Shown: positions 8,650 to 18,030 of the stretch, in pieces
Numbering within the stretch: the stretch's first letter is position 1
Layout: each line of letters starts with the position of its first letter
NCBI GenBank assembly: GCA_937901745.1
Contig: CALGSZ010000002.1
Coordinates: 91,612-155,611, forward strand
Length of the DNA: 64,000 nucleotides
Direction of reading: 5' to 3'
Origin: an uncultured Chloroflexota bacterium
Lineage (GTDB): Bacteria; Chloroflexota; Chloroflexia; Thermomicrobiales; UBA6265
The notes under the pieces: generated by a model
Told to the model about the DNA's origin: nothing
Seen by the model: only the letters and a program-made list of their open reading frames with translations
The model's database searches: none
Made by a program: the position numbers and the translations under genes

Positions 8650-9525
8650 CTACGACAACTCCCTGGCCGATGCCGAAGGTTGCGCGCTCGCGACGGCGTG
8701 ATCCTGCGCGTGTGCTTCGCTCGGCGCGACAACAGGTCGGCCGGGCCAGACAGTACGCCGGACCACGAGCATCGCCAAGCCGCCGATGATGAAGGCGCCG
8801 CTGAGCCAGTACGCGGCCGGCAGCGGACCGATGTAGAGGCTGTCGGTTCGCATGGATTCGATCGCCAGACGGGCGATGCCGTAGAGGACGAGATACGTCC
8901 ATAGCGCATCGCCCTCTCGCAGGCCGCGGCTGCGCGGCATCCGCAGCACCATCCAAATCAACACACCGGCAATGAGCAGATCGAGGATGCCTTCATACAG
9001 AAAGGTCGGATGGAACGTGGCGTACTCCGCGTACTCCGCCGGGCGATTCGCCGGATCGATACGCACGGCCCAGGGGAGATCGGTCGGCGTGCCGAACGCT
9101 TCTTGATTGGCCCAGTTCCCCCAGCGGCCGATCGCTTGTCCCACGGGGACCGCCGCGATGACGATGTCCGCCCAGGCGAGGAAGGGTTGGTTCCGGCGCC
9201 GGCAGAACCACGCGAAGACGAGGATGCCGCCCGCCAGCGCGCCGTGAATCGTCAGGCCGCCAAGGCGGATGTTCAGCGCGCGGTCGGGATGCTCGGTGTA
9301 GTAGTCGAACTTTAGGAGCAGATAGTACAGCCGTGCTCCGACGATCCCGCCGAGCACGACCCATGGCGCGATGTCGAGGATGAACTCGGGATCCATGGCC
9401 CGGCGCCGGGCGAGGACGTGCATGATGGCAATCGCGACGGCGATGCCAGTGAGGATGAACACCGCGTACCAGCGGACGTCGATGCCGAAGAGACTGAAAG
9501 CGACGGGATCTGAAAGCGAAGGCAC
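8650..9525 (-). CDS. lgt: prolipoprotein diacylglyceryl transferase
   Basis: A 291-residue membrane enzyme that transfers diacylglycerol from phosphatidylglycerol to the lipobox cysteine of prolipoproteins. The Lgt signature GRWGNWANQEAFG is intact at about residues 132-144, GGLTIHGALAGG precedes it, and HPTFLYEG follows. Seven hydrophobic segments fit the family. The start is GTG at 9525, preceded by AAGGGAG. A C-terminal tail of about 35 residues (from WPGRPVV) is an extension of no known function. A candidate client, the lipobox polysaccharide deacetylase at 48.3 kb, is in this window. Confidence 0.93.
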   Translation of the reverse strand: MPSLSDPVAFSLFGIDVRWYAVFILTGIAVAIAIMHVLARRRAMDPEFILDIAPWVVLGGIVGARLYYLLLKFDYYTEHPDRALNIRLGGLTIHGALAGGILVFAWFCRRRNQPFLAWADIVIAAVPVGQAIGRWGNWANQEAFGTPTDLPWAVRIDPANRPAEYAEYATFHPTFLYEGILDLLIAGVLIWMVLRMPRSRGLREGDALWTYLVLYGIARLAIESMRTDSLYIGPLPAAYWLSGAFIIGGLAMLVVRRTVWPGRPVVAPSEAHAQDHAVASAQPSASARELS

Positions 9526-9646
9526 GCCAAACTCCCTTGCGCCCGGTCACCTTCGCCGGCGCGCTGGAATATGGTACGCGCTCTCGCCCCGAAGGGACGA
9601 CGACCCAGGCGTCGGTACAGACGCGGACGTATATGTCTAGGCCGCG

Positions 9647-12600
9647 TCACTCAGGCGACTTTGCGGCGCCGCTTCGTGGAAGCCAGACATAAAACGTGGT
9701 GCCGTGCGATTCGCCGGCACTCTCGGCCCAGAGACGGCCGCCATGCCGCTCGACGATGGTGCGAGAGATGAAGAGACCGAGGCCGAGCCCGGGCAGATTG
9801 CTACGGGCGGCGTTCGGCGCGCGACCGAACGGCTCGAAGATCGACTCCAGCGCCTCCGGTGGCAGGCCGATGCCCTCATCCTGGACCGAGATCAGCGCGC
9901 CATTGTCTGACTCCGCGAGCGAGAGGACGATCGTGCCGCCACCAGGCGAGTACTTGACGGCGTTGTCGAGCAGGTTGTTGAGCACTTGCTCGAGCCGATC
10001 CTCGTCGGCCGCCAGGGAGATCGGTTCAGAGGGCAGGCGGCAGCTGAAAGTGTGCTGGCTGCCTCGTAGCTGCTCCTCGTAACTCGAGCCGATGCGGTGC
10101 ACGAATTCGACGAGGTCCAAGGGCTGTCGTCTCAGCGGAAGTTGACCCAGGCGGATGCGGGAGACGTCGAGCATGTCGTCGACGAGGGCGCTGAGGCGGT
10201 CGCCCGCCTCAGCGAGACGGCTGACGTACCTTCCCACCCGCGAGCTTTCTGGTTCCGCTTGGGCGAGCTCGCGGCGCAGCAGCTCGCTGAAGCCGTTCAT
10301 CGCGGTGATTGGCGTCCGCAGCTCGTGCGCGGCCACTGAGAGAAACTGGTCGCGCGCGGCGATCGCGGTCTGCGCTTCGTTATAGAGACGCGCGTGGTCG
10401 ATCGCTGTCGCCGCGCGCCGCGCGACCTCCTCGGCCAAGATCAGTTCCGGCTGACCGTAGCGGCCGGGCATCTTCGCGTAAAGGCTCAGCACGCCGAGCG
10501 TCGAATTTCGAGCGACGAGCGGCACGGCGATGGCCGAGCGGAATCCTAGGCGGCGGAACTCGGCTAAGGTTTCCGCATCCTCGACCATCTGCTGTTGCAG
10601 GTCGTCGTCGATAACGGAGTAGAGGACCGATCGGCCTAGCCGCAAGGCGACGCCTGGTCCCTCGGTTGCCCCGGGATCGAGCGCCGGACGGTCGAGCTGA
10701 AGCAATCGCGTCTGGAGTCGCGGATCGTTGTGGGCGGCCGCGACACGCTGGATACGGCCGTGATCGTCAATGGCGTCGATCACTGCCCAGTCCGCGAGGT
10801 AGGTGACGGCCTGGCTTACGACCGCGTTCAGCGTCGTCGCCGGATCGAGCGATTCGGCGAGGCGCGCGCTCGTTTCGGCAAGGAACCGCAGATCCTCCTC
10901 CGCCTTTCGCCGCTCGGTGATGTCGCGACAATTGGCGACGATGCCGCCGATGGCCGGGTCATCGAGGAGATTCGTGGCCGTGATCTCCAGCCAACGTTTC
11001 GAGCCATCCCGGTGGCGCACCTGAACGGTGATGGGTGGAGAGACGCCGGGCGTTCTCGAAATGCGGTTGAAAGCGCGACGCAGCCGCTGGGCATCACCGG
11101 CGAACGTTTGCCAGATTGGTCCGCTGTCGACCACTTCCTGCGGGGAGAGGCCGATGACTCGCTGGATTGCCGGGCTCGCGTAGCGAACGGTCCCGTCGCC
11201 AGCGACGATCATGATGATGTCCGACGCGTTTTGAACGAGTGAGCGGAACCGCTCCTCACTGCGCTGAAGTGCTTCCGCCGCGCGACGCCGCTCCGTCACG
11301 TCTTGGAGATACAGCGAAAGGCCGTCCGGCGAGGGATAGACATGGATCTCGAGCCAGCGGTCGCGCCGCGCCAGGAACTCGTCGAATTGGACGGCCCGCT
11401 GGGAATCCACCGCGTCTCGCAGGTGCTGAAGGAAGGATGGCGAAACGGTGGTCGCTAGCGTCTCTCGAATCTCCTTACCGATGAGGTCCTCGCCGGCTTT
11501 TCCGAGCAACGCCGCCGCGCGAGCATTGACATAGGTAAAGCGCCACTCCGGATCGATCGCGATGAAGCCCGCCGTGATGCGCTCGAGGATGTCAGTGATG
11601 CGGCGCTGTGCTTCTTCTGCCTCGATCCGCGCCGCTTCGGCCTGAGCGAGCCGGACGCGCTCCTCCTCCAACCGCTTGCGGCTGGTGATATCCATCGTGA
11701 CGCCGATCAGCCGCGCGGCCCGGCCGGTCGCATCCCGCTCGACGACGCGCCCCAGGCCAGCCAGCCACCGGACCGTGCCGTCGGGCCAAACGACGCGATA
11801 CTCGACGTCGTAGTCGCCATCCCCGGCGATCGCGCGGTCATCCGCGTCGAACACGATCTTGTGATCGTCCGGGTGAATCACGGCGAACCATGCGCCGCGA
11901 TCCAGGCCAGGTGTGCCGGGCGGCAGTCCGTAGAGGGGACCCATCTGCTCCGACCAGTACACCTGGCCGTTGACGACGTCCCAATCCCAGGTGCCCATCG
12001 CCGCGGCTTCCATCGCGAGGCGGAGTCGTTCCGCGCCGCGACGGACGTCCTCGTGCAAGCGCGCGCGCTCGACAGCGATGCTGAGATGCTCGCCGATGGC
12101 GGACATCAAGCGGAAATCGGCGGCGCCGAGGCGCTGGTTCCCTTTGCTTTCGACATTCAGCACGCCGGCGACGGCTCCCTGTCCGAAGAATGGGACCGCG
12201 ACCTCCGAGGTCAGGTCTTCGACTGCCGCCAGGAAATCGGGCTCTGTGGTGACATCCTCGATGAGCACGGGCTGCCCGGTCCGGGCGACGCGCCCCATGA
12301 TGCCTCGCTCGATCGGGATGCGACGAAGCACGCGGTCATAGCCGACCTGATGCTGGAGGACGAGCGTGCTACCGGCCTCGAGGAGATAGACGCTGACGTG
12401 CGAGTAGCCGAACGTCGCGGCCGTTGCCTCGACGACGGTGCGGAAGATGGCGGGCAGCTCGAGATGTCGCCCGAGCGCGGTCCGCACTTGATGGAGGAGC
12501 GAAAGCTCGCGAGCCTGGCGCTGCGCGGAGGCGACCAGCGCGTGCAGCCGGTCGTCGTCGGCGCGACGCGCTTGGTCGATGCGTGCCGATTCATTCCTGG

Positions 12601-12967
12601 CGCGACGCTCCGCCAACGCTAGCTCGGCGGCGATGGTGTTCGCGTCGGCTGTCGCGCCGATCGCGTGATCGATGCCGGTTGGAAGCGCGGCGACCGTGCC
12701 GGGGGTGAGACGTGTGACCAGGGCGATGACGGCCGTGCGCGCGCCTGGGGCGTGAAGATGGATGAGGCCGATTGCCCCCGGTACGGGAGGATGGGCTCGG
12801 GAGGTCAGGTCGGTGGACGTGCCGACCGAATAGCCGAGTGAGCGGGCCGCCGCGATGACCGCGTCACGCAGGCGAGGATCGGGTACGGCGATCGTGGCTG
12901 TCGGCCGCTCGTGGGCGCCGCTGCCCGCTTCCGCATCGACTGGGGTGGCGTTCGAGTATTCGGTCAT
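9647..12967 (-). CDS. multi-sensor histidine kinase (GAF-PAS-PAS-PAS-GAF-HisKA-HATPase)
   Basis: A 1106-residue kinase without clear membrane helices, so probably cytoplasmic. From sequence patterns: an N-terminal about 130 residues resembling a degenerate receiver, GAF at about 160-310, three PAS/PAC blocks at about 315-440, 460-570 and 580-695 (for example RFRSLVQNASDIIMIVAG), a second GAF at about 700-850, then HisKA with VAAHELRTPITAMNG (His near residue 879) and HATPase_c with LNNLLDNAVKYSPGG, DEGIGLPP and GLGLGLFISR. All catalytic boxes are intact. There is no adjacent response regulator, so it is an orphan kinase. The signals sensed cannot be predicted. Confidence 0.9.
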   Translation of the reverse strand: MTEYSNATPVDAEAGSGAHERPTATIAVPDPRLRDAVIAAARSLGYSVGTSTDLTSRAHPPVPGAIGLIHLHAPGARTAVIALVTRLTPGTVAALPTGIDHAIGATADANTIAAELALAERRARNESARIDQARRADDDRLHALVASAQRQARELSLLHQVRTALGRHLELPAIFRTVVEATAATFGYSHVSVYLLEAGSTLVLQHQVGYDRVLRRIPIERGIMGRVARTGQPVLIEDVTTEPDFLAAVEDLTSEVAVPFFGQGAVAGVLNVESKGNQRLGAADFRLMSAIGEHLSIAVERARLHEDVRRGAERLRLAMEAAAMGTWDWDVVNGQVYWSEQMGPLYGLPPGTPGLDRGAWFAVIHPDDHKIVFDADDRAIAGDGDYDVEYRVVWPDGTVRWLAGLGRVVERDATGRAARLIGVTMDITSRKRLEEERVRLAQAEAARIEAEEAQRRITDILERITAGFIAIDPEWRFTYVNARAAALLGKAGEDLIGKEIRETLATTVSPSFLQHLRDAVDSQRAVQFDEFLARRDRWLEIHVYPSPDGLSLYLQDVTERRRAAEALQRSEERFRSLVQNASDIIMIVAGDGTVRYASPAIQRVIGLSPQEVVDSGPIWQTFAGDAQRLRRAFNRISRTPGVSPPITVQVRHRDGSKRWLEITATNLLDDPAIGGIVANCRDITERRKAEEDLRFLAETSARLAESLDPATTLNAVVSQAVTYLADWAVIDAIDDHGRIQRVAAAHNDPRLQTRLLQLDRPALDPGATEGPGVALRLGRSVLYSVIDDDLQQQMVEDAETLAEFRRLGFRSAIAVPLVARNSTLGVLSLYAKMPGRYGQPELILAEEVARRAATAIDHARLYNEAQTAIAARDQFLSVAAHELRTPITAMNGFSELLRRELAQAEPESSRVGRYVSRLAEAGDRLSALVDDMLDVSRIRLGQLPLRRQPLDLVEFVHRIGSSYEEQLRGSQHTFSCRLPSEPISLAADEDRLEQVLNNLLDNAVKYSPGGGTIVLSLAESDNGALISVQDEGIGLPPEALESIFEPFGRAPNAARSNLPGLGLGLFISRTIVERHGGRLWAESAGESHGTTFYVWLPRSGAAKSPE

Positions 12968-13084
12968 CAGTCCTAGCGGTTGCCGGCAGATCGCCGCGAA
13001 ATAGTCACGCCTTTCCGGCGCAATGCCGACTATAGGCTGTTCATTGTCAGATGTGCCAGCGCGGCCGGCAGGTGCGGCCCGAGG

Positions 13085-14056
13085 TCAGGTGACCCACTCC
13101 CGCGCGAGGAGTTCCCCGATCTCCGCCGGCGTCGGCAAAGCGTCCATCGCCCCGTGGCGTGTCGTCGTCAGCGCCCCGGCTGCCGAGGCGAAGCGAACGT
13201 CGTCCCGCGTCAGGCGTTGCCAGTCGGCCGCGAGCAGCCGGGAGACGAGCGCCGCGGTGAAGGCATCGCCGGCGCCGGTGGGGTCGATGGCGTCGACGGA
13301 GAAGGCGGGGAGGTGATTGTCGCCGTCTATGACGGCTCGCGCGCCGCCGAACCAGGCTCCCCTCGCGCCGTCGGTCAGCACGACGAAGGGAGCGCTGTAG
13401 GCGTCGAGCCGGTTCAGCGCGGTCTCGACGTCTTGAGCATCGAGGAGGTAGCGCGCGTCATCCAGGCTGAGCTTGAGGAGCGTCGCCTGGCGCATGATCG
13501 GCTCGCAGGCCGCTCTGGCCGCGTCCATCGACGACCAGAGTGTCGGCCGGAGATTGACATCGAAGCAGATCGGGATGCCGGCCCGCGCTGCGGTTTCTAC
13601 CCCGGCCAGAATCGCCGTTTGCGACGGCTCCGCGGCTAACGCCACCGAACCGACAATGACCGTGGAGACATCTTCGATCCGGGCCGCTGCGATATCGTCC
13701 GGGGCGAGCAGCACGTCCGCGAGACGGAGCAAGCGGAAGTGACCATCGCCCCGCTCATCCTTCCAAGCGAAGGCGATGGTGGTATCCGCCTTGTCGGTCG
13801 CGCGGAGCCGCGAGATATCGACGCCGAAGCCGTCCAGCGTCGCGCGGAGCTTGGAACCGAACGGATCGTCGCCGACGACGCCGCAAAACGCGCTCGGTAC
13901 GCCGAGTCGAGCGAGCGCGACCGCGACATTGGCAGGAGCCCCACCGGGTCTCGCGACGAAGGTCGTGACGTCCTCGAGGCGGTTGGCGCCGTCGGCCGCG
14001 ATCAGGTCGATCAGCACCTCGCCGATCGCCAAGGCTGGCCGGGCCCCGACGCTCAT
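13085..14056 (-). CDS. PfkB-family carbohydrate kinase (fructokinase-like)
   Basis: A 323-residue sugar kinase. Both family signatures are intact: GGAPANVAVALARLG at about residues 33-47 and DPTGAGDAFTAAL at about 258-270, including the catalytic Asp of GAGD. IGEVLIDLI near the N-terminus and FDVNLRPTLW in the middle are typical of fructokinase/KdgK-like members. Its ATG overlaps the stop of the relA-type gene by four bases (ATGA), so it is translationally coupled to it. That pairing with a stringent-response gene may only reflect tight packing. The substrate is a sugar by family; which one is not certain. Confidence 0.88.
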   Translation of the reverse strand: MSVGARPALAIGEVLIDLIAADGANRLEDVTTFVARPGGAPANVAVALARLGVPSAFCGVVGDDPFGSKLRATLDGFGVDISRLRATDKADTTIAFAWKDERGDGHFRLLRLADVLLAPDDIAAARIEDVSTVIVGSVALAAEPSQTAILAGVETAARAGIPICFDVNLRPTLWSSMDAARAACEPIMRQATLLKLSLDDARYLLDAQDVETALNRLDAYSAPFVVLTDGARGAWFGGARAVIDGDNHLPAFSVDAIDPTGAGDAFTAALVSRLLAADWQRLTRDDVRFASAAGALTTTRHGAMDALPTPAEIGELLAREWVT

Positions 14057-16338
14057 GCCGCCGCTCCGGCGCGTCCGCCAGAGGTATCGCGGCGGACCTC
14101 GAAGACGTACTGAATGTTCTCCAACTTATGGAGAATCCGGCTCAGCTGCGCGACGTCGACGACTTCGAGCGTCAGATCGAGCGTCACCGTCCGGTCGTCA
14201 TGCGTCGTGGTGTGGACGTAGAGGATGTTGACTCGCTCATCGGCCAGCATCGTGCTGATGTCCTTGAGGAGACCGACGCGATCCCAGGCGACGACGCGGA
14301 TGCCGACTGGGAAGGTGTCGTCCTTGCCGCGATCGCCCCAATCGACCGGGACCAGGCGCTCCGGGTCCGGGATATTGGCGACGTTCGGGCAATCGGCGCG
14401 GTGGACGGTGATGCCGCGTCCGCGCGTGACATAACCGATGATCGGATCGCCACTGACCGGCTGGCAGCACTGAGCCAAGTTCGTCAACAAATCTCCGACG
14501 CCGGTCACGGTCAGCCGCTGCGGCGTCCTCGGCTTCGGGACGTGAGGCGTGGCGGACAGGACGTCCTTGGCCCCACCGTCCGCCGCGAGCTTGGAAACGA
14601 TCGCCTGCGGCGAGACGCCGCCGTAGCCAATCGCGGCGAGGAAGTCGTCTACCTTCGTGAACCGCGGGAAGTGCTTGAGCAGGTCCTCCGCCTTCAGATC
14701 CAGGCCGAGGCGGCGTAGCTCGCGCTCGAGGATCTCCCGACCCTGCGCGATGTTCTCCTCGCGCTCTTGGCGGCGGAACCACTGCCGGATCTTCTCGCGG
14801 GCGCTAGCAGTCGTGACGTAGCCGGCGTCTTCCTGCAGCCAGTCGCGGCTCGGCCCCTTCGTCTTGCTGGTGATGATCTGGACGACCTGGCCGTTTTGCA
14901 GCTTGTCATCCAGCCGCACCCACTGGTCGTTCACCTTCGCGCCGACGCAGTGGTGACCAACCTCGGTGTGGATGCGATAGGCGAAGTCGATCGGCGTCGC
15001 GCCTGCCGGCAGCTCGATGATGTCTCCCTTGGGCGTGAAGACGTAGATCTGGTCCTGGAAGACATCGCTCTTGAGCGACTCGACGAACTCCTCGGCGTCG
15101 CGAACTTCGTCGCGCCACTCCATGAGCTGGCGCAGCCAGGCGATCTTCGCTTCCAGGCGGGCGTCCGGCTTCGCGCCTTCCTTGTAGCGCCAGTGAGCCG
15201 CCACGCCGAACTCGGCGACCTCGTGCATCTCGTGCGTGCGGATCTGGATCTCGAGCGCGCGCCCCTCTGGGCCGATCACCGCGGTGTGGAGAGACTGATA
15301 CATGCTCTCCTTCGGAGTCGCGATGTAGTCATCGAACTCGCCGGGGATCGGGTGCCACATCTCGTGGATCACGCCGAGCGCGCCGTAGCAATCCGCTTTC
15401 TTATCGACCAGGACGCGGACGCCGATGACGTCGTAGATCTCCTCGAAGGAGCGCCGCTTCTGGCGCATCTTCCGGTAGATCGAGTAGATGTGCTTGGAGC
15501 GGCCGGTCAGCTTGGCGTTGATGCCCGCCGCGGCCAGCGCTTCCCGCAGCTGCTCCTGGACCTTGGCCAGGTACTGCGCATGGTCGCGGCCGCGCTCGTC
15601 CAGCTTCTGCTTGAGGATCGCGTACTCATGCGGTTGCAGGTACTTGAAGGAGAGATCCTCGAGCTCCGACTTGATCGGCCACAGCCCCAAGCGGTTCGCC
15701 AGCGGCGCGTAGATCTCCATCGTCTGCTGGGCCGTCCGCAGCTGCTTCTCCCGCGGCATCGCGTCCAGCGTCCGCATGTTGTGCAGGCGGTCGGCCAGCT
15801 TGATGAGCACGACGCCGATGTCGTCGACCATCGCCAGGAACATCTTGCGTAGGCTTTCTGCCTGGCGAGCCCGTTCCTTTGTTGCGTGGTCGGCGTCACC
15901 GGTCCACGGGATGCGACCGAGCTTGGTCACGCCGTCGACGAGGCGCGCGACGCGACTGCCGAACTGCTTCTCGATATCGCTGAGCTCGACGCCCGAATCC
16001 TCGACGACATCATGGAGCAGCGCGCCGATGATCGTCTCTTGATCGAGTCGCATCCGGGCAAGGATCGTCGCGACCTCAATCGGGTGGACGACGTACGGCT
16101 CGCCGGAGCGACGGCAGACGCCAGCGTGCGCTTCGATCGCGAATTGGACGGCGCGATGGATCTGTTCGGCGTCGGCGTTTAGGGCAGATTCGCGAACGGC
16201 AGTGTCGAGTCGGGCGATTGCCTCGGTTACGGCAGGATGATCGCAGCCGTTGGGAGCGGGCACGCCAACCGACCCGAAGGCGGAGGCCTCCGGGCTCGTC
16301 CGAGTACCCTCAGTCGTGGCCTGCTGCTGCGGCATCAT
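14053..16338 (-). CDS. relA: bifunctional (p)ppGpp synthetase/hydrolase (RelA/SpoT)
   Basis: A 761-residue long RSH protein. The N-terminal HD hydrolase domain is intact (LLHDVVEDSG, GVTKLG), the synthetase domain is recognisable (YSIYRKMRQK-like stretch, EIQIRTHEMHEVAEFGVAAHW), and TGS (VFTPKGDIIELPAGATPIDF) and a C-terminal ACT domain follow. Odd feature: the synthetase loop reads EFDDYIA instead of the RxKD form usual in bifunctional Rel/SpoT. The start is set at ATG 16338 (or the adjacent ATG 16335), because the longer in-frame extension runs into the promoter; the ribosome-binding site is weak. It makes or degrades the alarmone that controls growth under starvation. Confidence 0.93.
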   Translation of the reverse strand: MMPQQQATTEGTRTSPEASAFGSVGVPAPNGCDHPAVTEAIARLDTAVRESALNADAEQIHRAVQFAIEAHAGVCRRSGEPYVVHPIEVATILARMRLDQETIIGALLHDVVEDSGVELSDIEKQFGSRVARLVDGVTKLGRIPWTGDADHATKERARQAESLRKMFLAMVDDIGVVLIKLADRLHNMRTLDAMPREKQLRTAQQTMEIYAPLANRLGLWPIKSELEDLSFKYLQPHEYAILKQKLDERGRDHAQYLAKVQEQLREALAAAGINAKLTGRSKHIYSIYRKMRQKRRSFEEIYDVIGVRVLVDKKADCYGALGVIHEMWHPIPGEFDDYIATPKESMYQSLHTAVIGPEGRALEIQIRTHEMHEVAEFGVAAHWRYKEGAKPDARLEAKIAWLRQLMEWRDEVRDAEEFVESLKSDVFQDQIYVFTPKGDIIELPAGATPIDFAYRIHTEVGHHCVGAKVNDQWVRLDDKLQNGQVVQIITSKTKGPSRDWLQEDAGYVTTASAREKIRQWFRRQEREENIAQGREILERELRRLGLDLKAEDLLKHFPRFTKVDDFLAAIGYGGVSPQAIVSKLAADGGAKDVLSATPHVPKPRTPQRLTVTGVGDLLTNLAQCCQPVSGDPIIGYVTRGRGITVHRADCPNVANIPDPERLVPVDWGDRGKDDTFPVGIRVVAWDRVGLLKDISTMLADERVNILYVHTTTHDDRTVTLDLTLEVVDVAQLSRILHKLENIQYVFEVRRDTSGGRAGAAA

Positions 16339-16354
16339 CCGTCGCCTACTCGTG

Positions 16355-16370
16355 CTTGGCTTGTGCCAAG
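16355..16370 (-). repeat. perfect hairpin in the relA leader
   Basis: CTTGGC-TTGT-GCCAAG is a 6-bp stem with a 4-nt loop between the predicted transcription start (about 16386) and the start codon at 16338. It could be a small leader hairpin or a dyad operator of the TTGGC-N4-GCCAA type. Confidence 0.4.
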
Positions 16371-16392
16371 GGAACCGCCCGAAGCAATGATG

Positions 16393-16444
16393 ATTGTATG
16401 CCCGGCACATCCTCGCGTCAACGCGCGTTGTGAATCTTCTCACA
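16393..16444 (-). promoter_or_regulatory. relA promoter with upstream CRP/FNR-type dyad
   Basis: On the minus strand TTGACG (16416-16421), a 17-bp spacer and TACAAT (16393-16398) form a good sigma-70-type promoter with a start near 16386. Upstream, at 16429-16444, lies TGTGA-ATCTTC-TCACA, a perfect match to the CRP-type pattern TGTGA-N6-TCACA, centred about 50 bp before the predicted start. The site lies between the divergent relA and moeA genes and could act on either. Confidence 0.6.
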
Positions 16445-16616
16445 AGCGCGTGTTGTCTAGTCAAGCGGTCGCCGTGCGGGCGCGCGGTGGTAGGATCTCT
16501 CGACGGTAGAGGGGCGGGAACATGGTGACGCTTCGTTGCCTTGGTACCGGACTTATTCGTTCTCGGATTGTGCAGGATCGGCGATACGCCGAGCTCGCGC
16601 GGGTGGAGTAGTCGGG

Positions 16617-17879
16617 GTGGATGAGGCTACAGGTTCGACGACCGCTTCCCAGAATGATCTCGACCGTCTCATCCATCCCGATGAGGCGCGCCGGATCGTC
16701 TTGGAGCATGCGCGGCCGCTTCCAACGGAGTGGGTTCCTCTCGAGCGGGCTGCCTGGCGCGTCCTGGCGGAGGACTTGATCGCCGCTGAGGATCATCCGC
16801 CGTTCCCGGCCGCGACGATGGATGGGTACGCGGTCATTGCCGCCGATGCCTCGCCGTGGCGCGAGGTGATTGGTGTCCAGACGGCTGGGCAGCCGATCAG
16901 TGTCGAGGTTACCGAGGGCACGGCGGTCCGGATCACGACGGGCGCTCCAGTGCCGGCCGGGGCGGATGCGGTCGTGCGCGTCGAGAACACCGAAGTCGCC
17001 GACGATCACGTCATCATCCATCAAGAGTCGGTCGAGCCGGGCGAGAACATCCGTCCCGTCGGGTTCGATCTCCGCCGGGGAGACCGGCTGTTGCCGGCCG
17101 GGACGCTGCTCGGTCCGGCGGAGATCGGTCTGGTAGCTGGCGCCGGGCTCGATCCGGTGCCCGTCTTTCGGCGGCCGCGCGTCAGTATCCTCTCCACTGG
17201 CGACGAGCTCGTCGAGCCGCGAGAGCCGCTCCAGCCCGGCAAGATTCGCGACACCAACCGCTTCAGCCTGATCGCCGCCCTCGCGGACGCGGGCGCTGAG
17301 GTCGTTTGGGCCGGAAAGGGGCCGGACGACCGGGACGCGCTGGCGGCGGTGCTGCGGGAGCGGATCGCCGAGAGCGACGTCGTGCTGACGAGCGGCGGCG
17401 TTTCGATGGGCGAGACCGATTTCATTAAGGCCATCCTCGGCGAATTGGCCACCGTCCACTTCCGGCGTGTCTTTATGAAGCCGGGGAAGCCGCTGAACTT
17501 CGCGACCGCCGAAAACACGCTGATTTTCGGCTTACCCGGCAATCCCGTCTCGGCGCTGGTCGGCTTCGAGCTGTTCATCCGGCCGGCATTGGCCGTGCTC
17601 GCCGGGCGCGGCGCCGCCGACCGGCCCCGCGTGACGGTGACGCTGGCGCACGAGACGCCGCCGACTGATCGGATCGAGTATCAGCGGGCGATTGTGAGGA
17701 CGGATGCGGAAGGGCGACTCGTCGCGGCGACGACGGGCAACCAGGCCTCGTCCCGGCTCATGTCGCTCGTCGGCGCCAATGCGTTGCTCGTCATTCCCCC
17801 TCGCCAGGAGCCGTACCGGGCCGGGGAGCACGTCGAGGCGATCATGCTCGGTGCGCCGCTGCCGCCCGCGGCGAGCTAG
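16617..17879 (+). CDS. moeA: molybdopterin molybdotransferase MoeA
   Basis: A 420-residue enzyme that inserts molybdate into adenylylated molybdopterin. Seen in order: the PFPAATMDGYAV block near residue 60, GTAVRITTGAPVPAGAD, the large-domain start VSILSTGDELV, SGGVSMGETDF and FGLPGNPVSALV, all family hallmarks. The start is taken as GTG 16617 with GGAG 8 nt upstream; an earlier in-frame ATG at 16536 would add 27 residues unlike MoeA. Together with the MoaD-MoaE fusion at 19.9 kb it points to molybdoenzymes in the organism. It is divergent from relA, sharing the intergenic CRP-type dyad. Confidence 0.93.
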   Translation: MDEATGSTTASQNDLDRLIHPDEARRIVLEHARPLPTEWVPLERAAWRVLAEDLIAAEDHPPFPAATMDGYAVIAADASPWREVIGVQTAGQPISVEVTEGTAVRITTGAPVPAGADAVVRVENTEVADDHVIIHQESVEPGENIRPVGFDLRRGDRLLPAGTLLGPAEIGLVAGAGLDPVPVFRRPRVSILSTGDELVEPREPLQPGKIRDTNRFSLIAALADAGAEVVWAGKGPDDRDALAAVLRERIAESDVVLTSGGVSMGETDFIKAILGELATVHFRRVFMKPGKPLNFATAENTLIFGLPGNPVSALVGFELFIRPALAVLAGRGAADRPRVTVTLAHETPPTDRIEYQRAIVRTDAEGRLVAATTGNQASSRLMSLVGANALLVIPPRQEPYRAGEHVEAIMLGAPLPPAAS

Positions 17880-17947
17880 CAACCCATTAGCTATCCGAGA
17901 CCGGACGCTTGCCTACCCGGCTGTACCCCCTCGCGTTCACCGCGACC

Positions 17948-17963
17948 TGGCACCGGCCTTGCA
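17948..17963 (+). promoter_or_regulatory. -24/-12-like motif
   Basis: TGGCAC-CGGCC-TTGCA is an exact match to the sigma-54 core TGGCAC-N5-TTGC(A/T). It lies 68 bp upstream of the 75-residue protein gene and is the best of four such motifs in the window. Confidence 0.4.
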
Positions 17964-18030
17964 ATGAACGGAGTCGTGACGACCGTCCAACGGGGACGGC
18001 GCCGATCACGCAATAAGGAGGAGTTCGCCG

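Noticed and set aside
14767..15852. A 361-codon plus-strand open frame
   Set aside because: It lies antisense to the RelA/SpoT gene, is Arg/Leu/Asp-rich with no recognisable motif, and has no ribosome-binding site. Long antisense frames are expected in GC-rich coding DNA.
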